This document shows positions 5,945 through 9,449 of a DNA stretch of 9,449 nucleotides, one piece after another (positions within the stretch are counted from its first letter, which is position 1; each line of letters opens with the position of its first letter). Source of the DNA: UBA993 sp964436815 (lineage in GTDB: Bacteria; Bacillota; Dethiobacteria; DTU022); contig CAYTER010000067.1 of assembly GCA_964436815.1 (NCBI GenBank), positions 1 to 9,449 on the forward strand, read 5' to 3'. Position numbers and translations under genes: made by a program. The notes below the pieces were generated by a model. It was not told the DNA's origin and searched no databases. It worked only from the letters and a program-made list of their open reading frames with translations.

Positions 5945-7621
5945 ATGGATGAAAATAAATTAATTACGGTTGAAGCACTGCTTAAGCTCCCTCAATTTAA
6001 ATATTCTGTTGTTATTGCCGGTAAAAGGGGATTGCGTAATAATGTAGCCTGGTCACATGTAATGGAGGTAACAAATTGCCGTGAATATATAAACGGCAAT
6101 GACTTCATCCTGACCACAGGAGCCGGCTGGAAAGAAATCGGGGATGTGCATTTTTATGTAAAGCAGCTGATTGAAGCCGGCGCTGCGGCTCTCTGCATTC
6201 AATTAGGCAGTAAGTTTAATTTCTTCAGCAGCATCAAGGATATTCCGAAAGCGATTATTGAAGTGGCCGATCAAGGTAGTCTCCCGGTTATCGCTTTTCC
6301 GGAAAACCATGAATGCCGGTACATTGATCTTATTCGAGACATTCACGCCTTGATTATTAATGCTGACTATAAACTTTACCTGGAGCAAGAAGTATTTATT
6401 AATGAGCTGAATGCAATAACCATCAAACCTCATGAGGTTGAAGATCTTTTTTACTTTCTTCACAAAAAATTAGATGTTAAGCTCGCCTATATCCCGGTTA
6501 GAGGTAAATCAATTTTTATCCCAAATGTTGAGAAACATGAGCAAAAATCTATTCGCGATGAAATTGATGACTTTTTTTCAAATTCAAACCCGGCAAAAAA
6601 ATCTTATGGCTTACACAATGCTTATTATCGGATAAAGGCTTATAATCATGATTTAGCCTACCTCGCTGTATATTCTCCGAAACGGGAACTTGGAAAATTG
6701 GATTCATTATTTTTGGAGAAATTTACGAGCATCCTCAACCAGGATATGCAGGTAAATTTTTTAATCAGGGAAAAAGAGCGGCAAGTAAAGGAAAACTGGG
6801 TATCGAAATGGATTTCCGGACGTTTGAAATTAAATGAAATTATGCAGTACGTGCAAGAAGCAGAGCACCATATTCAGCCAACCGGCTGCGTCGCTTGTTT
6901 GATCAATTTTTCTAATAAACCGATTAGCCAAATTCAAAAAACAGATTCCCTGTTTAAGGGCATCTCGATCATCAGATCATTTTTAGAACAGCAGGGTTTC
7001 TATTTATTTTGGGCTATTACTGATCACCGCTTATCGTTCGCTTTAACCGACACCCAGGACAGTAAAACATGGAGAGCAAGGCTAAACAACGCTCTTGCAA
7101 ATATTGACATTATGCTGTCTTCTGATCGATTTGAAGAAGAAACAAGAAACTATACCATATCAATCGGTAAACGCTATCAGGCTTTAGATCAATTAAAGCT
7201 AAGCTTTCTTAATGCGCAGGAAGCCCTTAATTTAAGGTATAAGCTTGATGACATGAATTGTATTTATTACGATGATCTGCACATTTACCGGATAATACTG
7301 TTGATTGAGCACCACTCCAACCTTGAAGAGTATGTCGCGGAATATCTCGGACCGATAATTAAATACAAAAAGACTGACAGCAATTTACTTTCAACCTTAT
7401 CTGCTTTACGCGATTGCAAATATCATAAAAAAGAAACCGCGGAGCATCTCCTGATCGCCCGTCAGTCTTTATACCAACGCATCGATACTATAAAGGAGCT
7501 ATTAGGCAGTGACATGCTCGATACGCCGGAAAAAAGGCTTTGTATCGAGATAGCGCTGTATGGCTTGGAATACCTGAGACACAAGCGATTAGGGATAACT
7601 GAAAATAGTTTTGAAGAATAA
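5945..7621 (+). CDS. PucR-family transcriptional regulator
   Basis: DNA-binding regulator of 558 residues with the three-part PucR/CdaR-type layout. The N-terminal PucR ligand-sensing-type domain spans about 8-140 (SHVMEVTNCREYINGNDFILTTG, in two parts around residues 37-59, is typical). A GGDEF-like middle region lies around 300-430, with SIGKRYQ and LSFLNAQEAL. The C-terminal HTH_30 domain covers about 480-545 (LLSTLSALRDC, then the helix ETAEHLLIARQSLYQRI). The ATG at 5945 has GGAGG 7 bases upstream. It is transcribed away from mttC and toward the second methyltransferase, an arrangement typical of a local regulator. The inducer is unknown; a methylated amine is a reasonable guess. Its DNA is visibly more AT-rich than the mttB gene. 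Confidence 0.92.
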   Translation: MDENKLITVEALLKLPQFKYSVVIAGKRGLRNNVAWSHVMEVTNCREYINGNDFILTTGAGWKEIGDVHFYVKQLIEAGAAALCIQLGSKFNFFSSIKDIPKAIIEVADQGSLPVIAFPENHECRYIDLIRDIHALIINADYKLYLEQEVFINELNAITIKPHEVEDLFYFLHKKLDVKLAYIPVRGKSIFIPNVEKHEQKSIRDEIDDFFSNSNPAKKSYGLHNAYYRIKAYNHDLAYLAVYSPKRELGKLDSLFLEKFTSILNQDMQVNFLIREKERQVKENWVSKWISGRLKLNEIMQYVQEAEHHIQPTGCVACLINFSNKPISQIQKTDSLFKGISIIRSFLEQQGFYLFWAITDHRLSFALTDTQDSKTWRARLNNALANIDIMLSSDRFEEETRNYTISIGKRYQALDQLKLSFLNAQEALNLRYKLDDMNCIYYDDLHIYRIILLIEHHSNLEEYVAEYLGPIIKYKKTDSNLLSTLSALRDCKYHKKETAEHLLIARQSLYQRIDTIKELLGSDMLDTPEKRLCIEIALYGLEYLRHKRLGITENSFEE

Positions 7622-7637
7622 CCGGGAATTACAGGAA

Positions 7638-7654
7638 TTCATCTTACAGATGAA
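7638..7654. terminator. Short hairpin after the regulator gene
   Basis: TTCATCT (7638-7644) pairs perfectly with AGATGAA (7648-7654) around a 3-base loop, 16 bases after the PucR stop codon. The stem is AT-rich and no T-tract follows, so termination here would be weak at best. Confidence 0.25.
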
Positions 7655-7685
7655 CCTTCGGCCAGGCTCTTGACCTTCCGATACT

Positions 7686-7726
7686 TACATTATGCTCTCA
7701 TTTCAGCGAAATATTGTACATTATGC
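7686..7726 (+). repeat. Two direct copies of TACATTATGC, 31 bases apart
   Basis: Copies lie at 7686-7695 and 7717-7726, a spacing close to three helical turns, in the 251-base gap between the regulator and the second MttB homologue. The reverse complement of TACATTATG also occurs at 5735-5743 in the mttC/pucR divergent region. A repeated activator site is possible. A near copy (ACATTATGC) inside the PucR coding region warns that chance is possible too. Confidence 0.35.
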
Positions 7727-7753
7727 CATTTGTAATGATTAGGCAATCTTATA

Positions 7754-7772
7754 AAATGGAATAAATCCATTT
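7754..7772. repeat. Inverted repeat AAATGGA-N5-TCCATTT
   Basis: Arms 7754-7760 and 7766-7772 are perfect reverse complements. The repeat directly follows a TATAAA (7750-7755) that could be a -10 box for the downstream methyltransferase gene, though no convincing -35 accompanies it. An operator at the transcription start is one reading; a weak terminator of the regulator transcript is another. Confidence 0.3.
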
Positions 7773-7872
7773 CAGTAGTCACTTACATTCGCCCAAATAT
7801 TAGTTGCTGCTGGTTATCATTAAACTGATCTGCAGTCAATAGAAATAAGTTATATCCGAGGAGGCAGCTTAA

Positions 7873-9288
7873 ATGAGATTTCTACCGACGATGCGGGTTA
7901 TTGCAAATGAGGATTACCAGAAGATACATGATGCTTCGCTCAGAATACTCCAGGAAACGGGAGTCAGGTTTGACAGCCAGGATGCTCTTGATATTTTCAA
8001 AAACAACGGTATTAAAATTGCCGATAGAACTGTTTTTATTCCGCCGAAAATCGTAGAAGAATCCTTGGAAAAGACACCTGCAAATTTTAAATGGGCAGCC
8101 CGAAATGACCAGCAGTCTGTACTACTCGGAGAAGGCTTTGTAGTTGAGCCTAATGTCGGTTGTGTATTCGCCCAGAGCATCGATCGCGGAAGATGGCCCG
8201 GCACCAGGGAAGATTACGCCAACTTTCAAAAGTTGCATCAATCAAGCTTTCTACCCACAGTAGTGGGAGCAACACCGATACAGATCAGTGATGTTGGTGT
8301 TAATGAAAAACATCTTTACATGCTTTATGAAACAATAAAACATACGGACAAACCTGTTATCGGTATTTGCGAAAGCAAGGAACATGTTCAGGAAAATTTG
8401 AAGATGATGGAGATTTCGATCGGAGAAAAAACTTTTTCGGAAAATGTATGCCTGGCGGTTAGTGTTAACCCTTTGAGCCCCCTTGCTTACGGCACTGATA
8501 CTTCCAACAGTATGGTTCAATATGCAAAAAAGGGACAGGCTGTCATGAGCTTGCCCTGTATTATGGCAGGAGTCTCCGGACCAATCAATATTTTTGGCAC
8601 TATAGTATTGCAGAATACAGAAATTTTGGCTGCGCTGGTATTAACGCAGCTGGTAAACCCGGGGAATGCTTTTGTCATGTGCCCCAGCTCTTCCACCGCC
8701 TTTATGAAACGCGGCAACTATGTTACCGGCGCACCGGAGATGATGTTAATCGATATTGCCGGGATACAAATGGCTAACGAATTCTATCATTTACCTTCAA
8801 GGTTGATGACCGGTATGACCGACTCAAAAGACGTTGACGTTCAGGCAGGTTATGAAACTATGCAGAATTTGGCTCTCGGAATTTTATCCCGGCCAAATAT
8901 TTTACATGAGTGTCACGGTGTTTTGGAATCAATTATGACTATCTCCTATGAAAAATTCATTATTGATGAAGAATTAATCAGCAGGGTTCTTAAGATTGCC
9001 GAAGGAATCGATACCTCTGCAGAAGCGATGTCATTAGATCTGATCATGGAGTTAGGGCATAGCGGATCATATTTTACCCACGAAGAGACATTTAAGCATT
9101 ATAAAGAGCTGTGGGAACCAAGCATCTCTGATTGGCACACGTACAGCGAATGGAAAGAAAAAGATGAAAGTATCCTTGTTAAAGCCAATAAAGCCTGGAA
9201 GAAACGTTTGGCTGATGCCCCTGAGATGTTAATTGATCATGAGTTGGATAAGTTATTGACAGATTATATCAAATCGATCCGGGCATAA
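7873..9288 (+). CDS. MttB-superfamily corrinoid methyltransferase, non-pyrrolysine (second paralogue)
   Basis: Predicted cytoplasmic methyltransferase moving a methyl group from a methylated amine to a corrinoid protein. It has 471 residues and an ATG at 7873 with GAGGAGG 8 bases upstream. It is clearly related along its whole length to the product of 1564-134: both share ALDIFK, RNxxxS near residue 77, KHL, HTDKP/NTDKP, NPGN, DVQAGYETMQ/DAQAGYETMQ, TISYEK, IIDEEL and the ISDW-x-x-Y-x-EWK ending. The pyrrolysine position is Met315 in GMTDSK, against Ser in the other paralogue, so the two probably differ in active-site chemistry or substrate. It falls in the MtgB-like non-Pyl branch; the substrate (betaine, carnitine or other quaternary amine) is not determinable here. 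It lies 251 bases after the PucR gene on the same strand, with possible regulatory repeats between, and no corrinoid protein follows it. Confidence 0.9.
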   Translation: MRFLPTMRVIANEDYQKIHDASLRILQETGVRFDSQDALDIFKNNGIKIADRTVFIPPKIVEESLEKTPANFKWAARNDQQSVLLGEGFVVEPNVGCVFAQSIDRGRWPGTREDYANFQKLHQSSFLPTVVGATPIQISDVGVNEKHLYMLYETIKHTDKPVIGICESKEHVQENLKMMEISIGEKTFSENVCLAVSVNPLSPLAYGTDTSNSMVQYAKKGQAVMSLPCIMAGVSGPINIFGTIVLQNTEILAALVLTQLVNPGNAFVMCPSSSTAFMKRGNYVTGAPEMMLIDIAGIQMANEFYHLPSRLMTGMTDSKDVDVQAGYETMQNLALGILSRPNILHECHGVLESIMTISYEKFIIDEELISRVLKIAEGIDTSAEAMSLDLIMELGHSGSYFTHEETFKHYKELWEPSISDWHTYSEWKEKDESILVKANKAWKKRLADAPEMLIDHELDKLLTDYIKSIRA

Positions 9289-9293
9289 TACGG

Positions 9294-9381
9294 ACGGGTT
9301 ATAGGGACGGTTCTCACTTCACATTGACATCATGATTAGCAGGGTAAAAACCGCATCAGGAGAACCGTCCCTAGAACCCGT
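9294..9381. repeat. REP/MITE-like element with 22-base inverted repeats
   Basis: The left arm 9294-9315 and right arm 9360-9381 are reverse complements at 21 of 22 positions, separated by 44 bases. The core GGGACGGTTCTC / GAGAACCGTCCC resembles, from memory, a repeat widespread in Clostridia genomes and linked to IS200-like (RAYT, Y1) transposases; that link is unverified here. No transposase lies inside and no clear target duplication is seen. It starts 5 bases after the methyltransferase stop and could also end its transcript. Confidence 0.7.
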
Positions 9382-9399
9382 TGCAGGTTAGATGTTCAA

Positions 9400-9434
9400 C
9401 CGGATGCCGCTCAGGTAAGTAAGGCTGCGTCCGG
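9400..9434. repeat. Small GC-rich hairpin at the right edge
   Basis: CCGGATGC (9400-9407) pairs with GCGTCCGG (9427-9434), with one G-T wobble and a 19-base loop. It lies 18 bases past the REP-like element and may belong to the same repeat cluster. Two minus-strand frames here are open from the edge for only 12-19 codons, so no gene is called between 9382 and 9449. Confidence 0.3.
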
Positions 9435-9449
9435 CTCGCTGGATATTAC

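Noticed and set aside
1..9449. pylT tRNA, pylS/pylBCD genes or a CRISPR array
   Set aside because: All larger intergenic gaps were read; no tRNA-like fold, periodic repeat array or pyl-type protein is apparent.

Overview
The window is a methylamine / quaternary-amine demethylation island, most likely from an anaerobic Gram-positive bacterium of the Clostridia (Peptococcaceae or a related acetogenic or sulfate-reducing group). The reasons are strong AGGAGG-type ribosome binding sites, moderate GC with AT-rich gaps, a PucR-type regulator, a BCCT transporter, three MttB-superfamily methyltransferases and their corrinoid protein. The taxon is inferred, not shown.

The key observation is that two apparent minus-strand ORFs (4899-3913 and 3813-3412) are one gene. 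It is an mttB for trimethylamine:corrinoid methyltransferase, interrupted by an in-frame TAG at 3915-3913. The frame continues without a shift, the joined protein is 495 residues, and the TAG falls where MttB carries pyrrolysine. The host therefore probably decodes UAG as pyrrolysine; the pyl genes are not in this window.

Layout. 1-45: possible C-terminal end of an unidentified plus-strand gene, followed by a strong palindromic hairpin (69-98). Minus strand, read right to left: mttC corrinoid protein (5593-4964), mttB with UAG (4899-3412), a CaiT-like BCCT transporter (3350-1785) and a non-pyrrolysine MttB homologue (1564-134). 5594-5944: divergent control region with back-to-back promoter candidates and an inverted repeat. 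Plus strand: a PucR-family regulator (5945-7621) and a second non-pyrrolysine MttB homologue (7873-9288). 9294-9381: a long imperfect inverted repeat that looks like a REP/MITE-type element, followed by another small hairpin near the right edge.

How the parts fit together: the transporter would import a quaternary amine such as glycine betaine, carnitine or gamma-butyrobetaine. The MttB-type enzymes would move a methyl group from trimethylamine (the UAG gene) or from quaternary amines (the two paralogues) to the cobalamin of the single MttC. A methylcobamide:THF or :CoM methyltransferase and a RamA-like reactivase, both needed to complete the path, are not in the window. The PucR protein is the obvious candidate regulator of both arms.
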